Under the pieces are notes generated by a model. It searched no databases. It was not told where the DNA came from and was given only the letters and a program-made list of their open reading frames with translations. A DNA stretch of 64,000 bases from Piscinibacter sp. HJYY11 (lineage in GTDB: Bacteria; Pseudomonadota; Gammaproteobacteria; Burkholderiales; Burkholderiaceae_C): assembly GCF_016735515.1 (NCBI RefSeq), contig NZ_JAERQZ010000001.1:3212746-3276745 (forward strand), in the 5' to 3' direction. This document shows positions 10,431 through 19,524 of this stretch, piece by piece. The position numbers and the translations under genes are program-made. The first letter of the stretch is position 1, and the number at the start of each line of letters is the position of its first letter.

Positions 10431-10676
10431 ATGCCGCTGTTTCATCGCTCCACCTCCTCTGCTTCGCAAGCATCGCGCCGCGTGCGCCCGGCCGCCCCGA
10501 GCTGCCGCGGTGGCGCCTCGTCGATGCTGCGACTGGCCCAGCCGGCCGCGCCGCGCCAAGCCAGCCTGAGCACCTGGCTCAGCCGTGCGGCCAGCGTGCT
10601 GGCCCCGCCCGCCGCGCAGTCGCTGGCGGTGCGCCCGAGCGAATTCGCCCCCAGCCGCTGGCTGGTCGGCCACTGA
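10431..10676 (+). CDS. Small hypothetical protein (81 aa)
   Basis: A small reading frame with ATG at 10431 and a modest AGGA nine bases before it. The product is rich in Ala, Ser, Arg and Pro, without membrane helix or recognisable domain, and ends SRWLVGH. It is followed after 14 bases by another small frame on the same strand, and the pair ends at a strong hairpin. Codon use is GC-rich like the neighbours. It is not recognised; the 182 bp upstream show no convincing promoter. It may be real or a chance GC-rich frame. Confidence 0.4.
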   Translation: MPLFHRSTSSASQASRRVRPAAPSCRGGASSMLRLAQPAAPRQASLSTWLSRAASVLAPPAAQSLAVRPSEFAPSRWLVGH

Positions 10677-10690
10677 CGAGCGAGGCGGCC

Positions 10691-10885
10691 ATGAGCGAGC
10701 AGACCGTTTCCCGCGTGACGCTGCCGAGCACCGCACGCCCGCCCGTGCAGCGCCGCACGGCACCCGATTCCAACTGGGCCACGCTGCCCGCGGATCGTTC
10801 GTTCAAGGTCCTGCAGCCCAGCCGCACGCCGGCGCAGCTGTCGCTGTTCCCGCCGCCGGGGCTCACCCCCCGCAACGGCCGCTGA
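10691..10885 (+). CDS. Small hypothetical protein (64 aa)
   Basis: A 64-residue frame beginning MSEQTVSRVTLP, with GAGG five bases upstream of the ATG. It is polar and proline-rich (LSLFPPPGLTP near the end), with no membrane helix or known motif. It ends 45 bases before a ten-base-pair hairpin and T-run, consistent with the end of a small transcription unit that includes the 81-residue frame before it. No function can be assigned. Confidence 0.45.
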   Translation: MSEQTVSRVTLPSTARPPVQRRTAPDSNWATLPADRSFKVLQPSRTPAQLSLFPPPGLTPRNGR

Positions 10886-10929
10886 TTTCTGGTTTAGTGA
10901 GAGAGGGTTTTTCGACGTGTGACGTCCAA

Positions 10930-10997
10930 GGGAAGCGGGCAACCTGGGGTGGATGAGAGCGAGCTCCCAGAACCTGTCCCGCTTCCCTCATTTTTTT
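10930..10997 (+). terminator. Long hairpin with T7 run before the RutG-like gene
   Basis: A perfect ten-base-pair stem, GGGAAGCGGG (10930-10939) with CCCGCTTCCC (10978-10987), is followed by TCA and seven T residues (10991-10997). The 38-base loop holds an inner stem CTGGG/CCCAG (10944-10948, 10966-10970) flanked by two AACCTG copies. It may simply terminate the small genes upstream. Its internal structure also allows a regulated leader for the permease whose ATG is 90 bases downstream. Confidence 0.7.
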
Positions 10998-11087
10998 GTC
11001 CCGTCGAAAGAGCGTCATCCCTCATGACGCACTGACACCGCCACTCCTACACTGCCGCGCACAACAGCGCGAGCAAGGAGACAGGAG

Positions 11088-12452
11088 ATGGCACTCTTCC
11101 CCGAATGGCGCGTCAAGCGCCCCGTTCCTGGTGTCGTGGTCGCCCCCGACGAACGCCTGCCCTGGCCGCAGACGTTTGCGATGGGCGTGCAGCACGTGAT
11201 CGCGATGTTCGGCGCCACGGTGCTGGCGCCGCTCCTGATGGGCTTCGACCCCAACGTCGCCATCCTGATGAGCGGCGTGGGCACGCTGATCTTCTTCTTC
11301 ATCGTGCAGGGCCAGGTGCCGAGCTACCTCGGCTCGAGCTTCGCCTTCATCGGCGTCGTCATCGCCGCCAGCGGCTACGCCGGCAAGGGGGCCAATGGCA
11401 ACCTCGGCGTGGCGCTCGGCGGCATCATCGCCTGCGGGGTGATCTACACGCTGATCGGCGTGCTGGTGCACTTCACCAACGTGCGGCACTTCCGCTCCAG
11501 CACCATCGCCGGCCTGGAAGTCGACGAGGTGGAGCAGGGCCAGGCGGTGCACTGGATCGAGCGGCTGATGCCGCCGGTCGTGACCGGCTCGGTGGTCGCG
11601 GTGATCGGGCTCAACCTCGCCGGCGTGCCGATCAAGAACATGGCGCCGACCGCGTTCGATGCGTGGATGCAGGCCATCACCTTCGTGAGCGTGGGCCTGG
11701 TCGCGGTGTACACGCGCGGCATGGTGCAGCGGCTCCTGATCCTCGTCGGCCTGATCGCCGCGAGCGTGGTCTACGCGGTGCTCACCATCGGCTTCGGCCT
11801 TGGCAAGCCGATCGACTTCTCGGGCATCGCCGCCGCACCCCTCTTCGGCCTGCCGAAGTTCGCCACGCCCGTCTTCACCGGCGAGGCGATGCTGCTGATC
11901 GCCCCGGTGGCGCTGATCCTCGTGGCCGAGAACCTCGGCCACATCAAGGCGGTGAGTGCGATGACCGGCCGCGACCTCAACCCGATGCTCGGCCGTGCCT
12001 TCATCGGCGACGGCGTGGCGACCGTCGTGAGCGGTGCCGCGGGCGGCACCGGCGTCACCACCTACGCCGAAAACATCGGCGTGATGGCCGCGACCAAGAT
12101 CTACTCGACCGCGATGTTCGTGGTGGCCGCCCTGATCGCGATCGTGCTCGGCTTCAGCCCGAAGTTCGGTGCGCTGATCCAGACGATTCCGCTGGCGGTG
12201 ATGGGCGGCGTGAGCATCGTCGTCTTCGGCCTCATCGCAGTGGCCGGCGCCAAGATCTGGGTCGACAACAAGGTCGACTTCAGCGACAACCGCAACCTCA
12301 TCGTCGCGGCCGTCACGCTGATCCTCGGCACGGGCGACTTCACGCTCAAGTTCGGCAGTTGGTCGCTCGGCGGCATCGGCACCGCGACCTTCGGGGCCAT
12401 CGCCCTGTGGGCACTGCTCGGCCGCCAGCGCGCCGCGCCCAGCGCGTCCTGA
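11088..12452 (+). CDS. rutG: RutG-like pyrimidine/xanthine-uracil permease (NCS2)
   Basis: A 454-residue inner-membrane nucleobase:proton symporter of the NCS2 family. It starts near a strong ribosome site (AGGAG). It has the RutG-like N-terminus [13 protein letters not shown], the [16 protein letters not shown] segment, the family motif [12 protein letters not shown] with transport-critical Glu, and [16 protein letters not shown] in the following half-helix. About 14 membrane segments are expected. A hydrophilic insert of about 20 residues ([20 protein letters not shown]) lies between two helices and is absent from E. coli RutG as I recall it. No rutABCDEF genes are nearby, so the substrate (uracil, thymine or other base) is inferred. 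Confidence 0.85.
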   Translation: MALFPEWRVKRPVPGVVVAPDERLPWPQTFAMGVQHVIAMFGATVLAPLLMGFDPNVAILMSGVGTLIFFFIVQGQVPSYLGSSFAFIGVVIAASGYAGKGANGNLGVALGGIIACGVIYTLIGVLVHFTNVRHFRSSTIAGLEVDEVEQGQAVHWIERLMPPVVTGSVVAVIGLNLAGVPIKNMAPTAFDAWMQAITFVSVGLVAVYTRGMVQRLLILVGLIAASVVYAVLTIGFGLGKPIDFSGIAAAPLFGLPKFATPVFTGEAMLLIAPVALILVAENLGHIKAVSAMTGRDLNPMLGRAFIGDGVATVVSGAAGGTGVTTYAENIGVMAATKIYSTAMFVVAALIAIVLGFSPKFGALIQTIPLAVMGGVSIVVFGLIAVAGAKIWVDNKVDFSDNRNLIVAAVTLILGTGDFTLKFGSWSLGGIGTATFGAIALWALLGRQRAAPSAS

Positions 12453-12453
12453 C

Positions 12454-14571
12454 TCAGGCCTGCACCGGCTGCGCGCCCACCGGGTGCGCTTCCGGCAGGC
12501 TGGCGGTGAAACAGCTGCCCTCGCCGACCACGCTCTCCACGCTGAGCCGCCCGCCCATCACCTGCACCAGCCGCTGCGTGATCACGAGGCCGATGCCGGT
12601 GCCTTCGATGCCGCTGCGCTCGATGCCCAGCCGGTTGAAGGGCTCGAAGAGATGTTCCTGCTGCTCGGCGGTGAGGCCGATGCCGGTGTCGTGCACCTGC
12701 AGGTTCACCTCGCCCTGGGGGCTCACCGGCCAGCGCACGACCACGCTGCCGCCGGGCCGGTTGTACTTGACGGCGTTGCTGAGCAGGTTGACCAGCACCT
12801 GCCGCAGGCGCAGGTGGTCGGCACGCACGCAGGTGGTCACCGACGCCACGTCGCGCCGGCTGCGGTCGACCTGCAGCGTGACGCCGGCCTCGGCCGCGAC
12901 GTTGGCCACGAGCGTCATCGCCTCGTTGACCACCACGTAGACCGGCACCACCGCCGGCATCAGCGACACCCCACCGCTCTCGATGCGCGAGAGGTCGAGC
13001 ACGTCGTTGATCATCGCGAGCAGGTGGGCGCCGGCCTGCGAGATGTGGTCGACCCGTGCGCGCTGCGCGGGCGTGAGCGGGTGATTGGTGTCGAGCGTGA
13101 GCAGCTGCGCGAAGCCGAGCACCGCATTGAGCGGCGTGCGCAGCTCGTGGCTCATGCGCGAGAGGAACTGCGTCTTGGCCGCGTTGGCGCGCATCGCGGC
13201 CTGCGCGGCGAGCTCGGTCTCTTCGGCGCGCTTGCGCGCGGTGGTGTCGATGATCAGGCCGCGCAGCAGCCGCCGGCCGTCGTCGCTCTGCAGCAGGGTG
13301 ACGAGGCTGCTCATCCACAGCACGCGTCCGTCGGCCGCGATGAAGCGGTAGTCGATCGAATGCGGCGTGCCGTCGAGCTGCACCGCGATCACCTCCTTCA
13401 CGGTGCGATCGCGGTCGTCGGGGTGCACGCGCGACGACCAGAAGTGGCGCTCCATCCAGCGTGCGGGCGGGAAACCGGTGATCGCCTCGGCCTTGTCGCT
13501 CACGTAGGTGAAACAGCGCTCTTCGAAATCGGCTTCCCAGAACACGCCGTCGACCGAGTTCACGAGGTCGATGAAGCGCTGCTGGCTGCTGCGCAGCGCC
13601 GCTTCGGCCTGCATGCGCTCGGTGATGTCTTCGGCCACGACGATCATGTAGTCGGGCGTGCCATCGGGCTTGCGCACGAGCGTGGTGTTGGCGTTGACCC
13701 AGACGGCATGGCCTTCGGCGTGCAGGTAGCGCTTGGCGCAGTGGTAGCGCGCGAACTCGCCCGCCAGCAGCCGCTCGCGCAGCGTGAGCTCGGCCGGCAG
13801 GTCGTCGGGGTGCGTGACGTGGTCGGTGCACAGCTGCATCTGCGCCTCGCGCGTGCGGCCGAGCATGTCGCACATGCGCTGGTTGACCATGCGCGGCGTG
13901 CCGTCGAGCGCAAGCTCGACGATGCCGACGCCGGCCAGGTCGACGGTCGCCTGCAGCTGCGCCTGCTGCTCGCGCAGCGCCTGCTCGGCGGCACGGCGTG
14001 CGCGCTCGGCCCGCACCGCCCCCATGATGGCGGCCACGCTGGTGAAAAGCGGCTGCAGGCGCTCGACCACCGCCTGGTCGTAGCCGCCCGCCCGGTTGGC
14101 CAAGCCGAGCTGGCCCACCATCTCGCCGCCATGGAAGAGCGGCACGCCGAGGAAGGAGCGCATCGGCGGGTGCCCGGCGGGCAGGCCGCCGCCGCGCCGC
14201 GAATCCTGCCCCGGGTCGTTGGCGATGACGACCTCGCCGGTGCGCACCGCATGGCCGAAGAGGGTCTGCAGGTTGTGGAACTCGAGTGCGTCGCCTTCGC
14301 CACCGCGCAGGTGGCGCTCGACCATCGCGCGCGTGGCGTCGTTCCAGGAGATGTCGGTCAGCACCTCCATGCGCAGGAAGGGCTGGCCTCGGTCGTCGAG
14401 TCGGACATCGGCGATGAAACCGTATTCACTGCCGGTGCACTCGAGCAGGTCGACAAGCAGGGGGTCGAACACTTCGCGCGGCGGCGCTGCGCGGATATAG
14501 CGAGACTGCACTCGCCCGATGATCGCGGCGAGGTCGTGCGGGCTCACGGGCGGTTCACTCAAGATCGTCAC
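12454..14571 (-). CDS. Soluble sensor histidine kinase, GAF-PAS-PAS-HisKA-HATPase
   Basis: About 705 residues with no membrane helix. Order: GAF-like domain (about 20-185, with FIADVR and the [18 protein letters not shown] segment), PAS 1 ([15 protein letters not shown]), PAS 2 ([16 protein letters not shown], then [12 protein letters not shown]), HisKA with [12 protein letters not shown] (His near 473), and HATPase with LLSNAVKYN and DTGIGL. No response regulator is adjacent. The GTG at 14571 was chosen because the 35 codons before it look non-coding (basic, Gly/Pro-rich) and run towards the promoter of the divergent Bug gene; an ATG at 14676 is possible. It is a cytoplasmic sensor with unknown signal. 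Confidence 0.82.
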   Translation of the reverse strand: MTILSEPPVSPHDLAAIIGRVQSRYIRAAPPREVFDPLLVDLLECTGSEYGFIADVRLDDRGQPFLRMEVLTDISWNDATRAMVERHLRGGEGDALEFHNLQTLFGHAVRTGEVVIANDPGQDSRRGGGLPAGHPPMRSFLGVPLFHGGEMVGQLGLANRAGGYDQAVVERLQPLFTSVAAIMGAVRAERARRAAEQALREQQAQLQATVDLAGVGIVELALDGTPRMVNQRMCDMLGRTREAQMQLCTDHVTHPDDLPAELTLRERLLAGEFARYHCAKRYLHAEGHAVWVNANTTLVRKPDGTPDYMIVVAEDITERMQAEAALRSSQQRFIDLVNSVDGVFWEADFEERCFTYVSDKAEAITGFPPARWMERHFWSSRVHPDDRDRTVKEVIAVQLDGTPHSIDYRFIAADGRVLWMSSLVTLLQSDDGRRLLRGLIIDTTARKRAEETELAAQAAMRANAAKTQFLSRMSHELRTPLNAVLGFAQLLTLDTNHPLTPAQRARVDHISQAGAHLLAMINDVLDLSRIESGGVSLMPAVVPVYVVVNEAMTLVANVAAEAGVTLQVDRSRRDVASVTTCVRADHLRLRQVLVNLLSNAVKYNRPGGSVVVRWPVSPQGEVNLQVHDTGIGLTAEQQEHLFEPFNRLGIERSGIEGTGIGLVITQRLVQVMGGRLSVESVVGEGSCFTASLPEAHPVGAQPVQA

Positions 14572-14709
14572 GCCGCGGTGCTGAGGTCGGGCCACTTTGG
14601 CACAGCCCCCAGGGCTTGGGAAGCCTGCTCCTTCTCGAAATACCCACTTTTGTCGCGGCGCGTCGCTGTTGCACACTGCGGCGGTTCACAGCCTCCCGGA
14701 GTCTTGCGC

Positions 14710-15723
14710 ATGCCCTGCATCAAAGCTGTTCCAAACGTGATCAACCGCCGCCACCTGCTGGCCGCCGGCGCGGCCTTCGCGGCCGCACCCGGCGCCTGGG
14801 CCCAGGGCGCATGGCCCACGGGCAAGCCGGTCCGCATCGTCGTGCCCTTCGCGCCCGGCGGCACCACCGACATCCTCGCCCGCGCGATGGCGCCCGAGCT
14901 GAGCCGCGCCTTCAATGCGCAGTTCATCGTCGACAACAAGCCCGGCGCAGGCGGCAACGTGGGTGGCGACCTGGTGGCCAAGTCGCCAGCCGACGGCTTC
15001 ACACTGCTGATGGGCACGGTGGGCACGCACGGCATCAACCAGTCGCTCTACCCGAAGATGCCATTCGATCCGATCAAGGACTTCGCCCCCATCACGCTCG
15101 TGGCCGGCGTGCCCAACGTGCTGGTGATGAACCCGGCGCGCGCCGAGGCCGCCAAGATCAACTCGGTGGCCGACCTCATCAAATACGCAAAGGCGAACCC
15201 CGGCAGGCTCAACATGGCCTCGAGCGGCAACGGCACCTCGATCCACCTCTCGGGCGAGCTCTTCAAGAGCATGACCGGGACCTTCCTCGTGCACTTTCCC
15301 TACCGCGGCTCGGGCCCGGCGCTGCTCGACCTGATCGGCGGCACGATGGACCTGATGTTCGACAACCTGCCCTCGGCCATGCCGCACATCAAGGCCGGCA
15401 AGTTGAAGGCACTTGGCGTGACCACCGCCGAGCGCAGCGCGGCGCTGCCCGACGTGCCGACCATCGCCGAGGCCGGCGTGAAGGGCTTCGAAGCGAGCTC
15501 GTGGTTCGGCCTGCTCGCACCGGCCGGCACGCCGGCCGACATCGTCAACCGCATCCAGCAGGAGACCGCCAAGTCGCTCGGCGCGCCCGAGCTGAAGGAG
15601 CGGCTGCTGGCACAAGGCGCCATCCCGAGCGGCATGAAGCCGGCGGAGTTCGCGGCCTACATCGCCGCCGAGACCCGGAAGTGGGAGAAGGTGGTGAAGG
15701 CGTCGGGGGCCAAGGTGGATTGA
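14710..15723 (+). CDS. Tripartite tricarboxylate transporter (Bug) binding protein
   Basis: A 337-residue periplasmic binding protein of the TctC/Bug family, which is greatly expanded in Burkholderiales. The N-terminus carries [20 protein letters not shown], a signal peptide that could use the Tat route because of the paired arginines. Family hallmarks are [30 protein letters not shown] and [16 protein letters not shown]. No tctA or tctB membrane genes are present, which is usual for orphan Bug proteins. The ligand is probably a carboxylate but cannot be determined. Confidence 0.92.
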   Translation: MPCIKAVPNVINRRHLLAAGAAFAAAPGAWAQGAWPTGKPVRIVVPFAPGGTTDILARAMAPELSRAFNAQFIVDNKPGAGGNVGGDLVAKSPADGFTLLMGTVGTHGINQSLYPKMPFDPIKDFAPITLVAGVPNVLVMNPARAEAAKINSVADLIKYAKANPGRLNMASSGNGTSIHLSGELFKSMTGTFLVHFPYRGSGPALLDLIGGTMDLMFDNLPSAMPHIKAGKLKALGVTTAERSAALPDVPTIAEAGVKGFEASSWFGLLAPAGTPADIVNRIQQETAKSLGAPELKERLLAQGAIPSGMKPAEFAAYIAAETRKWEKVVKASGAKVD

Positions 15724-15731
15724 GACCCGGC

Positions 15732-16094
15732 TCAGAGCTCCGGGTAGAGCCGGCGCAACTCGGCCACCATCGCCCGCGCCTCCTCCACGGTGCTCGGCAG
15801 CACCTTCTCGCCCTGTTTGATGCGCTTGATGTTCTCGCCCATGACCTGCAGCTGGTGCACGGTCTCGCGCGTGGCCTCGTCGAGCTTGCCCTTGGGCAGT
15901 GTCTCCACCACCGCGAGCAGCACCTCGCTCAGCTTGCCGATCTGCCGGCCGTAGGACGCCACCTCGCGCAGCACGCGCGTCTCGACCTCGGTGTCCTTGG
16001 CGCGAAAGAGCAGGCTCGGGCTGATGTCTTGCGTGACCGAGCCGCTGAGCGGCCAGTGCACGGTGGGGGTGAAGTTCCAGTTCGACGTGGACAT
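15732..16094 (-). CDS. Hypothetical protein (120 aa), possibly coiled
   Basis: A 120-residue soluble protein starting MSTSNWNFTPTVHWPLSG. The second half is charged and helical (EVETRVLREVASYGRQIGK, then EEARAMVAELRRLYPEL) with spacing suggestive of an amphipathic or coiled-coil helix. No catalytic motif, signal peptide or membrane segment was recognised. It is convergent with the Bug gene and divergent from the SulP transporter gene 86 bp away. The function is unknown. Confidence 0.65.
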   Translation of the reverse strand: MSTSNWNFTPTVHWPLSGSVTQDISPSLLFRAKDTEVETRVLREVASYGRQIGKLSEVLLAVVETLPKGKLDEATRETVHQLQVMGENIKRIKQGEKVLPSTVEEARAMVAELRRLYPEL

Positions 16095-16180
16095 GGCGGG
16101 CTCCCTGAGTGGACTGCCGCATGGTGCGGCGCAGCATGCAGCGCGTCAAGCTGGCGCAGAATGGCCCGACCTCGACCTCC

Positions 16181-17872
16181 ATGACACCCACACCCCCGTC
16201 CTACCGGCGCGACAGCCTGCGCGACGACCTGCTCGCCGCCGCCATCGTGGCCGTGCTGCTGATCCCGCAGAGCATCGCCTACGCGCTGCTCGCCGGCCTG
16301 CCGCCCCAGGTGGGCCTCTATGCCAGCGTGCTGCCGCTGGTGGCCTATGCGCTGGTGGGGGCGAGCAGCCTCAACGCCGTCGGCCCCGCCGCCGTGCTCG
16401 CCCTGATGACGCTGCAGGCCATCGCCCCGCTGGCCGGGCAGGTGGACCTGAGCGCGGCCGCGGTCGTGCTCGCGGCCGAGGTGGGGCTGCTGCTGGCCGC
16501 CGCGGCCGTGCTCAAGCTCGATGCCCTCGCCGCCCTGCTCAGCGCGCCGGTGCTGCAGGGCTTCTCGGTGGGCGCTGCGATCTCGATCGCGCTCTCGCAA
16601 CTGCCCGCGCTGCTGGGCAGCCCGGCGCACGGCGTGCACCTGCGCGCGCTGGTCGACAGCTGGGTCGAGTCGTCGCGCGCCGGCGCGTGGCTGCACCCCA
16701 CCACCGCCGCATTCGGCGTGAGCTCGCTCGTCGTGCTGCTCGTGGCGCGCCGCCACCTGCAGCCGCTCGCGGCCCGCTGGCTCAGCACCGATCTGGCGAA
16801 GCTGGTGGCGCGTGCTGCACCGCTGGTGGTCATCGCCATCGCGACCGGCCTGGCGTGGGCCTTCGCCGCACCCTCGCACGGCGTCACGGTCGTCGGCCCA
16901 CTGCCCACGCTGCACCTGCCGCTGGCGCTGCCGCTCTTCGATGCGGAGCTGTGGCTCCTGCTGCTGCCGTCGGCGGCGCTGCTCGCCCTCGTCACCTTCG
17001 TGAGCAGCTTCGCGGTGGCCGAGCGCCTGGGGCTGCAGCGCGGCGAGCATGTGGATGGCCGGCGCGAACTCGCCGGCCTGGCCGCCGCCAATTTGGCCGC
17101 CGGCGTGTCGGGCGGTATGCCGGTGGGCGGCAGCTTCTCGCGCAGCGCGCTCAATGCCGAGGCCGGTGCGCGCACCCGCTGGGCCGGCGCGTGGACGGCG
17201 CTCTTTCTCGCCCTGGCCGCGCTGCTGCTCGCCGCACCGCTGGCCTGGCTGCCCCGCACCGTGCTGGCCGCGACCATCGTGGTGCCGGTCCTCGCCGCCG
17301 CCGAATGGAAGGCTTTCGGCCTCGCTTGGCGCTACACGCGCGGCGAGGCGGCGCTGATGGGCCTCGTCGCCGCGATCACCGTGCTGCACACGGCGCAGTG
17401 GGCGCTGGGCGTCGGCGTGCTGATCTCGATCGCGCTGATGCTGCAGCACGCGGCGCGGCCGCACGCTGCGCTGATCGGGCGCGTGCCCGGCACCGAGCAC
17501 TACCGCAACGTGACGCGCTACGCCACCGAGCTCACGCCCGGCGTGCTGAGCCTGCGCGTGGACGAGAGCCTGCTCTTCGTCAACGCCCGCCAGCTGCCCG
17601 GCGTGGTGGCCAAGCACCTCGACGCCTACCCCGACACCCGCCGCGTCGTGCTGCAGATGACCCCGGTCAACCGCATCGACCTGAGCGGCCTCGAAGCGCT
17701 GAGCACGCTGCAGACGGTGCTGCGCGAGCGCGGCATCCGCCTCGACCTGTCCGAGGTGAAGGGCCCGGTGCTCGACGGCCTGCGTGCGGCTCAGTGGTCG
17801 AGCTGGTTCGCCGGGCGCATCTACCTCAGCCACCACCAGGCGGTGCGTGACGAGCAGGGCATGGCCCCGTGA
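16181..17872 (+). CDS. SulP family anion transporter with STAS domain
   Basis: About 563 residues: a SulP/SLC26-type inner-membrane transporter. The N-terminus RDDLLAAAIVAVLLIPQSIAYA is the classic first membrane segment. The core has GLPPQVGLYASVLP, VGPAAVLALM and the conserved GGMPVGGSFSRSALN. A C-terminal cytoplasmic STAS domain starts near residue 440 (VTRYATELTPGVLSLRVDES, then RIDLSGLEAL). The substrate could be sulfate, bicarbonate or a dicarboxylate. The ATG at 16181 was chosen; an in-frame start 72 bases upstream would add an atypical basic stretch. Confidence 0.9.
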   Translation: MTPTPPSYRRDSLRDDLLAAAIVAVLLIPQSIAYALLAGLPPQVGLYASVLPLVAYALVGASSLNAVGPAAVLALMTLQAIAPLAGQVDLSAAAVVLAAEVGLLLAAAAVLKLDALAALLSAPVLQGFSVGAAISIALSQLPALLGSPAHGVHLRALVDSWVESSRAGAWLHPTTAAFGVSSLVVLLVARRHLQPLAARWLSTDLAKLVARAAPLVVIAIATGLAWAFAAPSHGVTVVGPLPTLHLPLALPLFDAELWLLLLPSAALLALVTFVSSFAVAERLGLQRGEHVDGRRELAGLAAANLAAGVSGGMPVGGSFSRSALNAEAGARTRWAGAWTALFLALAALLLAAPLAWLPRTVLAATIVVPVLAAAEWKAFGLAWRYTRGEAALMGLVAAITVLHTAQWALGVGVLISIALMLQHAARPHAALIGRVPGTEHYRNVTRYATELTPGVLSLRVDESLLFVNARQLPGVVAKHLDAYPDTRRVVLQMTPVNRIDLSGLEALSTLQTVLRERGIRLDLSEVKGPVLDGLRAAQWSSWFAGRIYLSHHQAVRDEQGMAP

Positions 17873-17878
17873 TCCCCT

Positions 17879-18544
17879 CTACGGCCGCGAGATGACCCCC
17901 GGCTTCTCGCGCGCCGGCGTGCGCAGCGCCTCGTTCGCGAGGTCGCGCACCGACCCGAGCGCGAGGGCCACGAAGGCCAGGGCACACAGCTTGTAGGTGA
18001 CCCGTGCCCAGCGCACACCGGCGCGCTTGAACACGCGGTCGACGATCGCAGCGCAGACAAAGCACCACAGCACCGACGAGGCCATGAAGCCCGCGAAGAA
18101 CACGCCGTAGTCGGCCGCCGTCGGCGCCGCCACGCCCACGGCGCCCATCGCGCTGCCGAGCGCGGCCCAGTAGGCCACGTTCTGCGGGTTGGTGACCGAG
18201 AGCATCACCCCCGCCTTCAGCGCACGCTGCCGCTGCGCCGCGCCCATCTCGAGGCTGAACTCGCGGTGGGCCGCCTGCCACGCATCGCGCGCCAGCCACA
18301 GCAGGTAGGCCACGCCCGCGATGCCGATCGGCAGGCGCAACGCCTCGAGCTGCAGCAGGAGGCCGATGCCCACGAGCCCGAGCACCGCCCACAGCGCATC
18401 ACCGACCAGCGAGCCGATCTGCACCGCCAGGGCGGGGCGGTAGCCGCCATGCACGCCCTGGCGCACGGTCTCGGCGAACACCGCACCGGGCGTGGCATTG
18501 AAGATCAGGCCCAGCAGGAAGGCGGAGATGAAGAGCGTGGTCAT
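17879..18544 (-). CDS. LysE family amino-acid exporter
   Basis: A 221-residue inner-membrane protein of the LysE/RhtB superfamily. It starts MTTLFISAFLLGLIFNATPG with the conserved TPGAVFAE motif, and has SVTNPQNVAYWAA in the middle; about six membrane helices are expected. Members export amino acids or related metabolites. Its start overlaps the stop of the upstream acetyltransferase gene (ATGA), making it the last gene of a rhodanese-GNAT-LysE chain. The substrate is unknown. Confidence 0.88.
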   Translation of the reverse strand: MTTLFISAFLLGLIFNATPGAVFAETVRQGVHGGYRPALAVQIGSLVGDALWAVLGLVGIGLLLQLEALRLPIGIAGVAYLLWLARDAWQAAHREFSLEMGAAQRQRALKAGVMLSVTNPQNVAYWAALGSAMGAVGVAAPTAADYGVFFAGFMASSVLWCFVCAAIVDRVFKRAGVRWARVTYKLCALAFVALALGSVRDLANEALRTPAREKPGVISRP

Positions 18545-19020
18545 GCGGACGACTGTAACGGCCTCTCGAGCCGACGCTCCCACGACTCCCAGGCCGTGTC
18601 GGGCGCTCCACCGAAGCGGCGGTACAGCCGCTTGGCCGGCCCGTTGCCGGGCAGCACCAGCCAGCGGATGCGGCCAGCGCCGATGGCCTGCGCCTCGGCC
18701 TGCACGGCTGCCAGCAGCCCTTCGGCAACGCCACGACGACGATGCTGCACGTCGACATACAACTCCTTGAGCACCACGGTGGGACGCAGGTCGTAGGTGA
18801 AGGGCGTCACGAGCAGCACGGCATGGCCGCACAGCGAACCGTGCCCGTCTTCGGCAACGAGCGCGATGAACTCCGGCGCCGCCTGGCCACCGAGGCCGCG
18901 CGCCAGCAGGTCGGAGGCCGTGACGCGGAAGTCGGCGTCATAGCCTTCGAACACGGCCAGCGCGCGCATCAGCGCGAGCAGCGGCACCACGTCATGCGCC
19001 GTGGCACGTCGCACCCTCAC
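18541..19020 (-). CDS. GNAT family N-acetyltransferase
   Basis: A 159-residue acetyl-CoA-dependent acetyltransferase. It has the N-terminal VRRATAHDVVPLLALM, core strand VVLKELYVDVQHRRRGVAEGLL (the R-R-G-V-A segment binds acetyl-CoA pyrophosphate) and the C-terminal NGPAKRLYRRFG with the usual NxxAxxLYxxxGF-like signature. The GTG start overlaps the stop of the rhodanese gene (GTGA), and its own stop overlaps the LysE start. Pairing with a LysE exporter suggests action on an amino acid or amine, which is an inference. Confidence 0.85.
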   Translation of the reverse strand: MRVRRATAHDVVPLLALMRALAVFEGYDADFRVTASDLLARGLGGQAAPEFIALVAEDGHGSLCGHAVLLVTPFTYDLRPTVVLKELYVDVQHRRRGVAEGLLAAVQAEAQAIGAGRIRWLVLPGNGPAKRLYRRFGGAPDTAWESWERRLERPLQSSA

Positions 19021-19421
19021 GGCGCCGAGCCCTCCTTCAGGCTGAAGCCTTCGTCGAGCCAGCCGGTGGCGCCGCCGATCATCAGCTTCACCTTGCGGCC
19101 CAGCTTGGCCAGGCGCAGCGCGCCCTTGTGGCCGCCGTTGCAGTGCGGTCCGGCGCAGTAGGTGACGAAGAGCGTGTCCATCGGCCACTCGGCCATCTTC
19201 GACTCGACGATCTTCCCGTGCGGCAGGTTCAGCGCGCCGGGCACGTGGCCTTTCGCGTAGAGGTCGGGGCCGCGCACGTCGAGCAGCACGAAGTCCGGCT
19301 GGCCGCTGGTCATGGCGTGGTGCACGTCCCAGCAGTCGGTCTCGAACTCGAGCGCCGACTGGAAGTGCTCGACGGCGCGGTGCGGGGCGGCGGCGGGGGT
19401 CTGGCTGACGACGGACGGCAT
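19017..19421 (-). CDS. Rhodanese-like sulfurtransferase
   Basis: A 134-residue single-domain rhodanese. Signatures: FVLLDVRGPDLYAKGHVPGALNLPHGKI, and the active-site loop VTYCAGPHCNGGHKGA, where the first Cys is the expected persulfide-forming residue. There is no signal peptide, so it is cytoplasmic. The ATG at 19421 has a good ribosome site (GGAGAGGAG). It leads a three-gene chain (rhodanese, GNAT, LysE) and is divergent from the FtrA-type regulator gene at 19525, which is likely to control it. Confidence 0.88.
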   Translation of the reverse strand: MPSVVSQTPAAAPHRAVEHFQSALEFETDCWDVHHAMTSGQPDFVLLDVRGPDLYAKGHVPGALNLPHGKIVESKMAEWPMDTLFVTYCAGPHCNGGHKGALRLAKLGRKVKLMIGGATGWLDEGFSLKEGSAP

Positions 19422-19524
19422 GGTGCTCTCCTCTCCGGGTTGAACGTTGCGATGGGCCTCAGTGTGCGTCCGTCGCCGCGAACTCAACAGTGGCTGGAAT
19501 GACGACGGCCGGTAAGATTGCGCC

